NCBI GenBank assembly: GCA_948567375.1
Contig: OX419759.1
Location: 51,623,493 to 51,687,492, forward strand
Direction of reading: 5' to 3'
Length of the DNA: 64,000 nt
From: Lunularia cruciata
Taxonomy: Eukaryota; Streptophyta; Marchantiopsida; Lunulariales; Lunulariaceae
Positions 12,751-22,579 of the stretch are shown one piece after another (position 1 is the first letter of the stretch; each line of letters begins with the position of its first letter). The notes below the pieces were generated by a model, which ran no database searches, was not told where the DNA came from, and worked only from the letters and a program-made list of their open reading frames with translations. The translations under genes were made by a program, and so were the position numbers.

Positions 12751-13086
12751 CTTGGCTTGGCAGAGCAGCGTAGGATGTGCTTGATAGGCATCACCACTCG
12801 GACACTTGTGAGCCCTATGCCTATCGAGACAATTCAGGCACATGCTGGGGGCGATGGACCAAGTGGACATGGTATTCTTGGGACACATCTAGTAGCTACT
12901 AGGGAGAGTGGTCAACTTGGAGTCCATTCAGGTGAGCGTGGGCTACTTGGATTACACCCTTGGTCCACATGGGATGCAGCTAGAGGACGTGTGGAGCTTG
13001 CAGCCAGAGTGGAGGGAGTTTTTCACACAGAGGTTGGGACCTCTAGTGGTCGGGAGCATGACACTATTGATCCCAAGAGCCCAATG

Positions 13087-13095
13087 TAGCAGTCA
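13087..13095 (+). promoter_or_regulatory. Candidate leaky stop UAG-CAG-UCA in B-I
   Basis: TAG CAG TCA fits the UAG-CAR-YYA readthrough consensus known from tobamoviruses. It lies between the methyltransferase and RT. B-II has TAG CAG CCA at the same place, also a fit. Other stops are not shared between the two copies at matching sites. Inference: programmed readthrough controlling pol output. Confidence 0.6.
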
Positions 13096-13197
13096 ATCAA
13101 TACGTCTTCCACTCCTACTACAATTATAGAGGATACTTGGGAGCCAGATCTTGGACCCAAGCTTACTGGAGAGGAAAGACGGAGGGTTTGGAGGTTC

Positions 13198-14090
13198 TTG
13201 AGGAGTCACACGAGTTGTTTGGCCTTCAGTATGAAGGATTTGGGTGCTCTAAAGGGACCTGGTATACGGATTGAGCTAACTAGCGACACACCAATTTTCC
13301 GACGTCCTTATCGATATAGTGAGATGGAGAGGACATTGATTCAAAGCAAGAGTAGTGACCTTTCTGAGGTTGGTTTGGTGGCAATTTCACATGGAGAGTA
13401 TGCATCAGCGACAGTGATGCCAGCCAAGAAGGATATGCATGGCAACTATACAAATAGGCGGATGTGTGGAGATTACCGTCCTATCAACCAACAGACTAGG
13501 GCTGATCGGTATGCCATGCCTACATTGGAGGAGATTTTTGATGCAATTGGGCATGCAAAGATCTTTAGTACTTTGGATCTTCGAGCGGAATATCATTAGT
13601 TGCCGATCAAGGAGGAGGATAAGTCCAAGATAGCATTTTGGGCTATTGATCCTCACGGCAAGGATGTGTTATATTAGTGGAGGTTCTTACCATTTGGGTT
13701 AAAGAATGCTCTTGCTGAGTTCTAGAGGGTCATGGATAGGATTCTAGCTGGATTGGATTTTTCTCAGTGCTATATTGATAACATTTTGGTTTATAGCACT
13801 ATTGTGGAGGAGCATGAGAGACAGTTGTTGGAGGTGTTTGAGAGGTTGAGATCTCATGGACTCAAATTACATCCTGGGAAGTGTAGGTTCTTCTACGAGC
13901 ATGTTGAGTATTTGGGTCACACTATCTACCCCGGAGGACTTGGTGTTCAACAAACCAAGGTAGAGGCTATTGCACGTATTCCTTGGCCTACGGATGTGAG
14001 CAGAGTGCGAGCACTCCTTGGATTGGTGAAATTTTATCACCGCTATGCCATTGCCAAGGCCTTGACGAAGCTGACCAAGCTTACATAGGA
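13198..14090 (+). pseudogene. B-I reverse transcriptase
   Basis: Ty3/gypsy-type RT. It contains a 'VMPAKKD' strand, 'STLDLRA', 'FGLKNA' and the active-site box, which here reads Y-I-D-N instead of the Y-I-D-D found in B-II. The second catalytic Asp is therefore lost (a G-to-A change). TAG stops at 13597, 13675, 13723 and 14086 break the frame; the last three are CAG in B-II. It would copy the element RNA into DNA in the particle. The lineage looks distinct from families A and C in this window, with 'HGKDVLY' before the F-G-L-K-N-A box. Confidence 0.88.
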
Positions 14091-14560
14091 GTGGTGTTGG
14101 GAAGATGAGCAGGAGAGAGCTTTTGTAAAGCTCAAGGAGAGGTTGACATCTGCTCCTATTTTGAGGAGACCGATCAGGAGACGACCATTTCATGTTCATA
14201 CTGATTGGAGTATGTTGGGGCTTGGAGTGGTGCTCACCCAACATGATGATGAGGAGAAGGAGTTTGTGGTGGCCTATGCTAGTCACTCCAACAATTCAGC
14301 AGAGGCAAAGTATAGTTCATATGAGGGAGAGTGCTTGGTAGCAATTTGGGCAGTAGCACATTTCCGATGTTACCTATTTGGTAACCCCTTCACTCTCATC
14401 ACTAATCATCAGCCGCTGAAGTGGTTGATGGAGTCCGACAAGCTGTCAAGGAAGCTTGCACAATGGGCTCTGATTTTACAAGAGTATGATTTCACGATTG
14501 TTCACAAACCTGGAGTGGTGAACCGTGATGCAGATGGGTTGAGTAGAAACCCATGTCCAA
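14091..14560 (+). pseudogene. B-I RNase H
   Basis: Follows RT in the same frame. The typical series is present: 'HTDWSMLGLG' (first Asp), 'YEGECLVAIWA' (Glu), 'LITNHQPLKW' (Asp replaced by Asn; B-II keeps 'LITDHQPL') and 'NRDADGLSR' (last Asp). The third catalytic residue is changed, so this copy would be inactive. Its role would be removal of the RNA strand during reverse transcription. Confidence 0.85.
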
Positions 14561-15442
14561 GCCAGCAGGATCAGACCGGAGCACGTTGGCATGGTGAGAT
14601 AGATGAGGAGATGGTGCCAGTTTGGCATGCATCTCCTCATCTGTCTCACCATGCCATCTCATCCTCATCATCAGGTTGGCCTTTTTTTGTATATTTGCAA
14701 AGGCTTTGGTGGTATCTCTCTCAACACATACAGGAGGAGTTATTGAGGTCATAGATCCTGAGAGTGAAGATATTGGTACAGTTCAACAAGACATTCATGA
14801 TGATGTCTTAGTGATGGACTATCTTTGCACTGGTGTTGTGGGTGGCACAGTTGGGGCTAAGGAGAGAGACCATGTTCTTCAGCAAGCCAGACGGTTTAGA
14901 TTGGAGGGCAGACACCTTTTGCATGTATGGGAGGATGGTAGAGTGTGAGTAGTACCACTTCCATCCCAGAGACCATAGTTGGTCCGTCATGCTCATGAGG
15001 AGCTAGGACATTTTGGAGTAAAGCGTACATATAGCTTACTCGAGAGTCATTATTGGTGGTGCGGTATGCAGACCGGGGTACATCAATTTGTTGCCAAATG
15101 TGTGGTTTGTGACCAAGTTAGAGCATCATTCAATGCTCCTACGCCATAGTTACACCCATTACCTATCATGGGATTGGGTTACCATTGGAGTTTGGACTTT
15201 GCCGGACCTTTATTGCTGACTGTGAGACATCATCGGTATGTTTTGGTGATGGTGGAGCACTTCTCCAAGTGGATTGAGTTGGTGGCACTTCTTGACAAGT
15301 CTAGTGAAGGAACAGCTTACTCATTCTTGGATCAAGTTCTTAGTCATTTTGGTGCACCAGTTGAGGTTTTGACTGATCAGGGTACAGAGTTCTTGGGGAA
15401 GTTTCATATCTTGTGTGACAAGGCCTTGATTGATCATTGTAC
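14561..15442 (+). pseudogene. B-I integrase, N-terminal part (split by A-II)
   Basis: Contains the zinc-binding region (H-x-E-E-L-G-H near 14990, C-x2-C near 15101-15112) and the first two catalytic acidic residues, in 'SLDFAGPL' (about 15190) and 'LTDQGTEF' (about 15370). The frame is interrupted at 15442 by A-II. The domain resumes at 23272. A low-complexity His/Ser segment precedes the zinc region. Stops occur near 14752 and 14946. Confidence 0.85.
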
Positions 15443-16134
15443 TGTGAGCCGGCCTGTCTCTCACTCAGGATGAACCTCTGATGGCTATTATGGTAGCGCA
15501 CCATGGACTAAGAAGGCAAGGAACCCCAACTCCATCATACTCCTCCAAGGCTAACACTCCAAGACTCAAGACATTGCTCACTAGAGAACTCAATGAGAGA
15601 GAGATAGTTGCAAATGAAAGGATGATGAGTACCTCCTCACTCCTTGTTTATATACTTGTGAAATAGTTACGTACCAAAGTTACTAATTACCGTAGTAACT
15701 CAAGTTACTAGACTAAAAGTCAAGTAAAGTCAAAAAGTAGAAAGGAATATCCATTCACATGGGCATATTCCCCTAAGCATGTGGTCTTATCTTGACCCAA
15801 CCACTAAAGCAAGGATTCCTTCACATGGGCTATCCTTGGACTAAAGAAGAATCCAAAACAAAAAGGCTTGCGGGCCCAAGAGTTCTCAACTCTTTCCCCA
15901 AAGCCAAACACCTAGGAATAATACCAAGTCAACACACTAAAATCCAAAATAGCGGTGCTCATCTTTTCTACTTCCTCTAAAGTAAGGTCCCATCTATCTT
16001 AGCTATGACTAACTTTAGCTAACCATGACTAATATAGAACCATCCTTTATCTCTATATAAATAATATCTCTTAAGTACTTGTAATACCAAGCTAAATATC
16101 ACAATACCACACACATGCACAAATGGGTGTTACA
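15443..16134 (-). repeat. 3' LTR of A-II
   Basis: Runs TGTAACACCC to GGCTCACA on the minus strand. Nearly identical to 22580-23271. Confidence 0.96.
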
Positions 16135-16148
16135 TTTACCCCCGGACT
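16135..16148 (-). other. Polypurine tract of A-II
   Basis: Minus strand TCCGGGGGTAAA lies directly before the 3' LTR, as expected for the plus-strand primer. A-I has a matching but mutated tract at 38542-38557. Confidence 0.8.
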
Positions 16149-16182
16149 AAGTTTTCACTTTGTCCTCAAAGTGAAGGTCTCT

Positions 16183-19100
16183 CTACCTTCTATGGTACAT
16201 CTTCAACTTATCATGGTTAATCCTATCAAAGTGTCTTCCTCCCAACTCCTTGAGATCATAAGTGTAATTTCCCCACACCTTCTCTACTATGAAAGGTCCA
16301 AAGTACTTAGGCAAAAACTTCTTTTGTACTCTCTTGAATCGAATGGAATCAAACAACATTACCCAATCACCTTCTTTGAAAGGCTCCACCTTCTTCTTGC
16401 CTTGCCTCTTGTCATAGCTCTCCTTTTGTTTCCTTTGGGCTTGCTCCACTCGAACCATAGCAACTGCTCTTGCCTCTTCCAACTCCATGAGTTGATCCTT
16501 CCTTGACTTCTCTGCATCACTTCCTTGTGCTTTCTTCAATCTCCTATGAATGCTGTGGAAGGTAGGAAGATCAAAGTGAATAGGTAAGGTAGACTCAATA
16601 CCATACACCAATTGGAATGGAGAATATCCAGTGGAAGTCTTCATGGTTGTCCTATACTCCCACAAAACTGCATGAATCCTCTTGTCCCAATGATGTTTAG
16701 CCCCCTCCATTTCTGCATCTTTGGCCAACATCATGCACAAGGTCTGATTGGTTCTCTCTGCCAAGCCATTGGAATTTGGCTTATAGGATGTAGTTACTCT
16801 ATGTGTGATAGAGAAATGTCGTAGCATGGCTGTAGTAATGCTTCCTGTAAACTCTCCTCCTCTATCAGAAACCAACTCCAAAGGGCATCCAAACCTAGTG
16901 ATAATGCGTTCATAAAGAAATCTACCCACTTCATCTTCATTCTTGTCCCTCAATGGTCTAGCCTCAACCCACTTGGTAAGGTAATCAGTAACTACCACAA
17001 TGTACCGATTGTTCCTTGGGGTTCTATTGAGAGGTCCTACAAAATCAATTCCCCACTTCTCAAAGGGTCCTAGCAATGGAATTGATCTAAGTGGTGGAGT
17101 GGATGTAGACTTTCTAGCAAAAGCTTGACAAACATGACAAGTTTTGCAATAATCAAGACAATCCTTGAAAATCCCTCTCCAATGGTAACCTGCATCTAGA
17201 ATCTTGAAAGCAGTCACCTTTCCTGCAAAGTGTCCTCCACATACTAAACCTTCATGAAACTCCTTTATGAGTAGGATAGACTCTTCCTTACCCACTGCTC
17301 TTCGAAGTAGACCATCTGCTCCTTGGTGAAAAAGAATATCATCCACCATTGTGTAAGGTCTAGATCTTGCTGCAAGGGCCTTCCTCTCCCTAGCATGCAT
17401 CCCTTCTGGATAGTTACCTCTTGTCACAAAATCCACAATCTCCTTGTACTCCATTGGAACCTCTTGAGTGACTGAGATTGTCATGAGCTCCTCATCCGGG
17501 AAGGAATCATCTACTGGCTCATCTCCATCATGATCATAGGCTCTAGATAACAAATCAGCATTTGCATGTTTCTTTCCTGGCCTATCCTCAATTGTGTAGT
17601 CATACTCAGACAAGAGAATCATCCACCTTGCTAGTCTCCCTTCAACATTAGGCTTGTTGAAGATGTACTTCAAAGCCTTGTGATCCGTGACAATTGTGGC
17701 CTTCCCTCCAATCAAGTAGTGTCTAAACTTCTTGAGACCAAAGATCACTGCCAACCCTTCTCTCTCTGTGACAGAGTAGTTCTTCTCTGCTGAAACCATC
17801 TGCCTACTAGCATAAGCTATTGGATGATCATGCCCATCTTGGTCTAATTGACTAAGAGTGCATCCTATAGCTACATTAGAAGCATCAGTGTAGAGGATGA
17901 AAGGCTTACTCCAATCAGGTTTAGCAAGAATTGGAGCTACAACAAGGGATTGCTTGAGCTCCTCAAAAGCTTTGAGAGCCTCCTTGTCTTCCAAAATCAC
18001 CATGTAATCTACACCCTTCTTCATGTAGATGGTCAATGCATAAGCCTTGTTGGAAAATGAGAAGATGAACCTCCTATAGTACCCAACCATTCCCAAGAAT
18101 TGGCGTAAATTTGTCAAGCTTGAAGGGAATGGAAGGTCTGAGATTTTCCTCACCTTCTCAGGATCAACTGCTATTCCATCCTTGGAGATGATGTGCCCCA
18201 AAAGTAGACCTTCTTCACATCCAAAAATGCACTTCTCTGGGTTGAGTGATGCATTTGCCTCATCCAAGCGTTGCAAGACTTTGATTAGGTGCTCAAAGTG
18301 CTCCTCCTTGCTCCCATAGACACAAAAGTCATCAATGAAATCTCTCACAAATTTCCCAATGAAAGGTTCAAATACCTTGTTCATGAACCGTTGGAATGTG
18401 GCTGGAGCATTGCAAAGCCCAAAAGGCATGACCTTGAAACCGTAAGTTCCCCAAGGTGTGGTGAATGTGGTGAGTTGTTGATGCTCTGGTGCAATCTTGA
18501 TTTGGTTATATCCACTATAACCATCTCCAAAACTGTACCTCTCATGACCTGCAACCTCCTCCAAGATCTCATCAATGAATGGCAATGGGTAGTAGTCCTT
18601 CTTGGTAACAGCATTGAGCTTCTTGTAATCCACACATACCCGAAGCTTGCCATTCTTTTTCTTCACAATGACAATTGGAGACACCCATTCTGAATTCTCC
18701 ACCTCAAAGATAAATCCAGCCTCCTTGAGCTTATCAATCTCCTCCTTCACAACCAAAGATATTGGTGGGCTAATGCGACGTTGCTTTTGGCGGATTGGTC
18801 TTGCATGTGACTCCACCTCTATCTTGTGCTCCTCCAAGGTGACTTCCTTCAAATCCTTGTAACTAAAAGCAAACACATGGATGAACTTGCGGAAAATCTC
18901 CTCAAATCTCACCTTCTCCTCCTTGGTAACATTTGGGCCATACTTGAGGGTAGATAACCTTCTCTCTACCTCCTCAAGTGTCAATGGTGATTTATCTGGG
19001 TCCTTCAAAACCTCTGGCTTAGGTGCAAAATCCATAGCACACAAGGGATACACATCTGAATCAGATTCAGATTCATCCTCCTCCGTGGAAGTCTCCTCTT

Positions 19101-21009
19101 CCATGCTTGTGTCCACACCTGAAGCTCCTTCTTCAGAATCTGATTCCCAATAATTAGAAGATGGGGTATCTGAATGTGAAGTGTTGGTGGTGTTAGTCAC
19201 AGGAACAGTGACTCTATGGTTTGATGGCCCAATCCTCAAGTACCCTTTGTGCCATCGATCAGTTGTGCGTGCTGCTCTCAACCATGGCCTCCCAAGAAGT
19301 AAGTCATAGCTTGAATCCTTCAAGACTTGGAAAGTCATGAGATTTTGAACTCCCATAACTGAAACTACCACCTTATCCATCACCCCTATTGGTCGAACTT
19401 GTTGCTTGTTTGCCATGCTCACCACAAATGTTGAAGGTCTTGAGGGTATCATACCCAACTTCTTCATCAACCTTTTTGACATGGCATTCACTGCTGATCC
19501 TCCATCAACCAATGCATCCTTGATGTTGTGACCATTCACTCTCACATCAATCTTGGAGGCATATTCACAAGCCTCCCATGGTGCTGGCTTGGCATCCACC
19601 ACCCCCATTGATACTGGAACTTTTGCCTTCTTCTTCTTTTTGCTCCTTGTAGAACTCAAACCACCTCTAAGCTCCTTTCTCAAGATAGGGTTCAAAGCAA
19701 TTAATTGGCCCACTATGATGTTAGCCTTGTGACTACCAACATCCTCCAACACATTGTAGTTCCATTGTTGCTTTGAGATCAAGAAGTCCTCCATCCCCAA
19801 CTTCTTCCTTGGAGTCTTTGTTGTTGATGGTGTTGAGGTGCGAGTGCTCCTAGTAGACATAGGAGTATCCTTGCTTGAAGTAAATCCTTGAGAAGAGTGA
19901 ACATCCTCTGCAAAACGAGCTCTCTTCTTCTCTTGTGCCAAAAGCTCCAAATTAAGACCCTTGGAGTTTGAGCACTCTCCCTTCTCATACTTGCTCTCAA
20001 CCACATCTATGGATGCTATCCCCTTACCTTTGTTGGGATTAGGAGCCACTTGGGTTTCACTACCTCCCTCTTTCCCTCTATTGGCTCCCTCATAACCCCT
20101 TCCTCCATGGTAAGTGGAATTTGGGCAATTCCTTTGGATATGGCCTCTTCCTCCACAACCAAAACAATTTCTATCATTGAAATTGTTGGTTGGTTGGCCT
20201 CCTCTATATGGATAGTTTCCATAACTCCTAGGTCCTCTCCCTACATTCTGATCCACCTCTCTCTTCTCCCATAGTTGCACCACATTGATCTTGAGATCCG
20301 CAAGTTGTTCTGTGATGGTTTGGAGTGGATCTTTTGGTGGAGGTGCAAGAACTGGAGCAACTACTACTTGTGGTGCAACCCTTGTCACCAAAGTATCAGA
20401 AGTTCCACCATACTTGGAGCCTTGAGGAGGATGCACAACCTCCTTCACCACCAAATCACTCTCATCTCCTTCCAAACTCTCCTCCATACGAATTGCGATC
20501 TTGATAGCTTCAACCTTGGAAGAAGGTTTCTCATATCTCACCTTGCTTCTAATTTGTGGTCTCAATCCTCCCACAAAATTCTTGGTGAGCATGGCCCCTA
20601 TGCCAATCATTGTAGTCTCCACATCATCCCCACCCTTCCTCAACACTATGCGAAATCTGGACTCCAACTTTTCCACTCTTTCCACATAGACCCTCACTTT
20701 CTCTCCATCTCCTTGCTTGAGAAATGTAACCTCACTCATCAATCTCTCATAACTCTCATCAGGAAGAAAGTTCTCAATGAGTGCTGAAGTCAAAGTCTCC
20801 CAAGACTCCTCTTCCCCCTCTCTCCTCTCTCTCTTTTGGTATTCTGACTCATACCATGTAAGTGCTGCATCCTCAAAGAAATCTGGTAATAATGAGGCCC
20901 ACTCATTCTTACTCCTCTCATTGTTTCCTATGCAAGCTCTCTTGAAGTCTCTCACAAAGGCCTCCACATCTTCTCCATCCTTGCCAAAGAAAACCGGAAG
21001 TTTCCCCAT
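16183..21009 (-). CDS. A-II Gag-Pol polyprotein, 1608 aa, intact
   Basis: ATG at 21009, no internal stop. Order by residue: gag core about 1-260; zinc knuckle C282, C285, H290, C295; aspartic protease with D502-G-G (usual form D-T/S-G); acidic linker 620-660; RT about 740-985, with D829 and the active-site box F-I-D-D-F at 891-895; RNase H with D1042, E1084, D1109 and D1152; integrase with H1252, H1260, C1291 and C1294, and catalytic D1322, D1382 and E1418, a D35E spacing. The C-terminal tail (to 1608) is a basic integrase tail with no chromodomain. A single fused gag-pol frame means Gag:Pol dosing must come from processing or translation control. All key residues are present, so this copy looks competent. 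The unusual D-G-G in protease is the only oddity. Confidence 0.96.
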   Translation of the reverse strand: MGKLPVFFGKDGEDVEAFVRDFKRACIGNNERSKNEWASLLPDFFEDAALTWYESEYQKRERREGEEESWETLTSALIENFLPDESYERLMSEVTFLKQGDGEKVRVYVERVEKLESRFRIVLRKGGDDVETTMIGIGAMLTKNFVGGLRPQIRSKVRYEKPSSKVEAIKIAIRMEESLEGDESDLVVKEVVHPPQGSKYGGTSDTLVTRVAPQVVVAPVLAPPPKDPLQTITEQLADLKINVVQLWEKREVDQNVGRGPRSYGNYPYRGGQPTNNFNDRNCFGCGGRGHIQRNCPNSTYHGGRGYEGANRGKEGGSETQVAPNPNKGKGIASIDVVESKYEKGECSNSKGLNLELLAQEKKRARFAEDVHSSQGFTSSKDTPMSTRSTRTSTPSTTKTPRKKLGMEDFLISKQQWNYNVLEDVGSHKANIIVGQLIALNPILRKELRGGLSSTRSKKKKKAKVPVSMGVVDAKPAPWEACEYASKIDVRVNGHNIKDALVDGGSAVNAMSKRLMKKLGMIPSRPSTFVVSMANKQQVRPIGVMDKVVVSVMGVQNLMTFQVLKDSSYDLLLGRPWLRAARTTDRWHKGYLRIGPSNHRVTVPVTNTTNTSHSDTPSSNYWESDSEEGASGVDTSMEEETSTEEDESESDSDVYPLCAMDFAPKPEVLKDPDKSPLTLEEVERRLSTLKYGPNVTKEEKVRFEEIFRKFIHVFAFSYKDLKEVTLEEHKIEVESHARPIRQKQRRISPPISLVVKEEIDKLKEAGFIFEVENSEWVSPIVIVKKKNGKLRVCVDYKKLNAVTKKDYYPLPFIDEILEEVAGHERYSFGDGYSGYNQIKIAPEHQQLTTFTTPWGTYGFKVMPFGLCNAPATFQRFMNKVFEPFIGKFVRDFIDDFCVYGSKEEHFEHLIKVLQRLDEANASLNPEKCIFGCEEGLLLGHIISKDGIAVDPEKVRKISDLPFPSSLTNLRQFLGMVGYYRRFIFSFSNKAYALTIYMKKGVDYMVILEDKEALKAFEELKQSLVVAPILAKPDWSKPFILYTDASNVAIGCTLSQLDQDGHDHPIAYASRQMVSAEKNYSVTEREGLAVIFGLKKFRHYLIGGKATIVTDHKALKYIFNKPNVEGRLARWMILLSEYDYTIEDRPGKKHANADLLSRAYDHDGDEPVDDSFPDEELMTISVTQEVPMEYKEIVDFVTRGNYPEGMHARERKALAARSRPYTMVDDILFHQGADGLLRRAVGKEESILLIKEFHEGLVCGGHFAGKVTAFKILDAGYHWRGIFKDCLDYCKTCHVCQAFARKSTSTPPLRSIPLLGPFEKWGIDFVGPLNRTPRNNRYIVVVTDYLTKWVEARPLRDKNEDEVGRFLYERIITRFGCPLELVSDRGGEFTGSITTAMLRHFSITHRVTTSYKPNSNGLAERTNQTLCMMLAKDAEMEGAKHHWDKRIHAVLWEYRTTMKTSTGYSPFQLVYGIESTLPIHFDLPTFHSIHRRLKKAQGSDAEKSRKDQLMELEEARAVAMVRVEQAQRKQKESYDKRQGKKKVEPFKEGDWVMLFDSIRFKRVQKKFLPKYFGPFIVEKVWGNYTYDLKELGGRHFDRINHDKLKMYHRR

Positions 21010-21245
21010 CTTAACCCCTCACTATCTTTCTTTTCTCTTAATTTTTTTTTTCTCTTTTTTTTTTCTCTCACTCTATTACTAATAGAGTATATACATGACT
21101 AACACCATCTGAGAATAATCCACTCTAGGGAACACAAAAGGTTCAGGTTGCTCCAAGATTTCTATAGCAACATCAAATCCTAGAGTGCATATTAATCTAA
21201 CTCTCATGGATAGTTTATCCATAAGTTGAAAGATTATCTCCATCA

Positions 21246-21719
21246 CTAATCTTGAGAACTAGCTGATGAAGGTGGTAGTATTTCTGTAGCTGTACTAAGA
21301 CTCTCTCCAAGATCCTTCACCAAAGTTTCCAAAAGTGCTTTTACTCCACTACACTCATGTCCTTTTGGAAGTCCTTCAACTCCACAAACCTCACACAACT
21401 CCTTGGTCTTAGATCTTCTCCCTCCCAATCTTGGTGAAGAAGGTCCAACATGCAAACCCAAGTCAAGTAAGCCTCTCCTTTCCCTCAATCTCTTGCTCTC
21501 AAAGGTTAATGGACATGAACTTGCCTTATGTCCCTTCTCTCCACATAGAAAGCACTTAGACTCACTCTTTCCTCCAAGTGGTGTAGGTTTTTGGATCCTC
21601 TCAACACTCTCTTCAAATTCTATTGTAAACTCTCTTTTCCTCAAATCCACCCCTACAATCACCTCAAACCCTTGGGGAACCTTGCATAATCTCAATTTCC
21701 ACTCTTGATGACCCTCCAT
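21246..21719 (-). CDS. A-II ORF0: zinc-knuckle protein upstream of gag
   Basis: A 157-residue frame from an ATG at 21719 (a GTG at 21743 would extend it), separate from gag-pol and ending about 240 bases before it. It carries a classical knuckle C-F-L-C-x4-H-x4-C, then a Leu/Arg-rich stretch and a second C-E-V-C-x8-H-x-C cluster. The A-I copy keeps the frame nearly intact at 32488-32961, so it was conserved in the family. Extra ORFs before gag are known in some Tat-type plant elements, but I do not recognise this protein. Nucleic-acid binding is the only supportable inference. A longer product joined to leader frames by splicing is possible. Confidence 0.7.
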   Translation of the reverse strand: MEGHQEWKLRLCKVPQGFEVIVGVDLRKREFTIEFEESVERIQKPTPLGGKSESKCFLCGEKGHKASSCPLTFESKRLRERRGLLDLGLHVGPSSPRLGGRRSKTKELCEVCGVEGLPKGHECSGVKALLETLVKDLGESLSTATEILPPSSASSQD

Positions 21720-22579
21720 GTTCCCAAAGATGAATCTAAACACTCAAACATGCTTTTTGTTGATCTCAAACTTCTCATGCATGAGATCTCCACTCTGCAG
21801 AATTGACCCTTCCTCACAATGTCACTCAAATCTCCCAACGAATATGTCACAGTCCTCTGAAATTTTCCACACTTGATCACAACTCTAGGGCGTCCCTCCC
21901 TGCAAAATTTTAGATCTTTTCATCAAGCCATTTGGCCTAGACACCTTTCTATTCAGCACCCATATTTCAGATTTGGTCTGAAAACCACCCCCCTCACTTC
22001 AAAAACTCATAACGCACTGCGCAAAAATGATCTCTCTCTAATTTTTGTGGCACCAGGTAGGATACAATGCACTGAATTTTCTTGGAAATTTTCAGGACAA
22101 TTCACTGAAAATTGAAGAAATGGCAGACTCTGTACAATTTTCCAGAGAGCATGCAGTTGCGGGAGCACTTTACCCTATCAACTTTCAAAAATTCTAGCCC
22201 AGTGCGCATAGAAGCTCTCTCAATAATTTCAAGTGTGCTAACTGAAAGATAACCCAAGCTATCATGTGTAGAAATCTCAAGTCCAGATCTCAAACTTGAG
22301 ATTTTGCCCAAAATCACCTTAATCCCCAAAATCTGCAATCCACCTCACACAATCTCTCCAATTCCTCTCATGTGTACAAGATGTACAAAATCACCTCAAA
22401 GACATCATAATGAACTACAGGGTATACAAATGGATCTTGGTTCTCTAACATAAGTTCAGCCCTCTCCTCTCCTAATGTTCTCTCCAAGTGAGCTCTCATA
22501 GCCTCCTTCTGCCTAATGTAGAATTGGACGCGGAACATTATCTTGCCTTCTAGAGAGGTCCCGGCAACGGAACCAAAAA
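21720..22579 (-). other. A-II leader with tRNA-Asp-like primer site
   Basis: Just inside the LTR the minus strand reads TTTTTGGTTCCGTTGCCGGGA. From TGG it resembles the plant tRNA-Asp primer site TGGCGCCGTTGCCGGGG with a few mismatches. The frame 22368-22601 (77 codons, from a GTG inside the LTR end) is conserved with A-I 5790-6023. The rest of the leader has short broken frames only. Confidence 0.7.

Noticed and set aside
16123-21082. Many short + strand frames across A-II
   Set aside because: Antisense shadows of the 1608-codon gag-pol.
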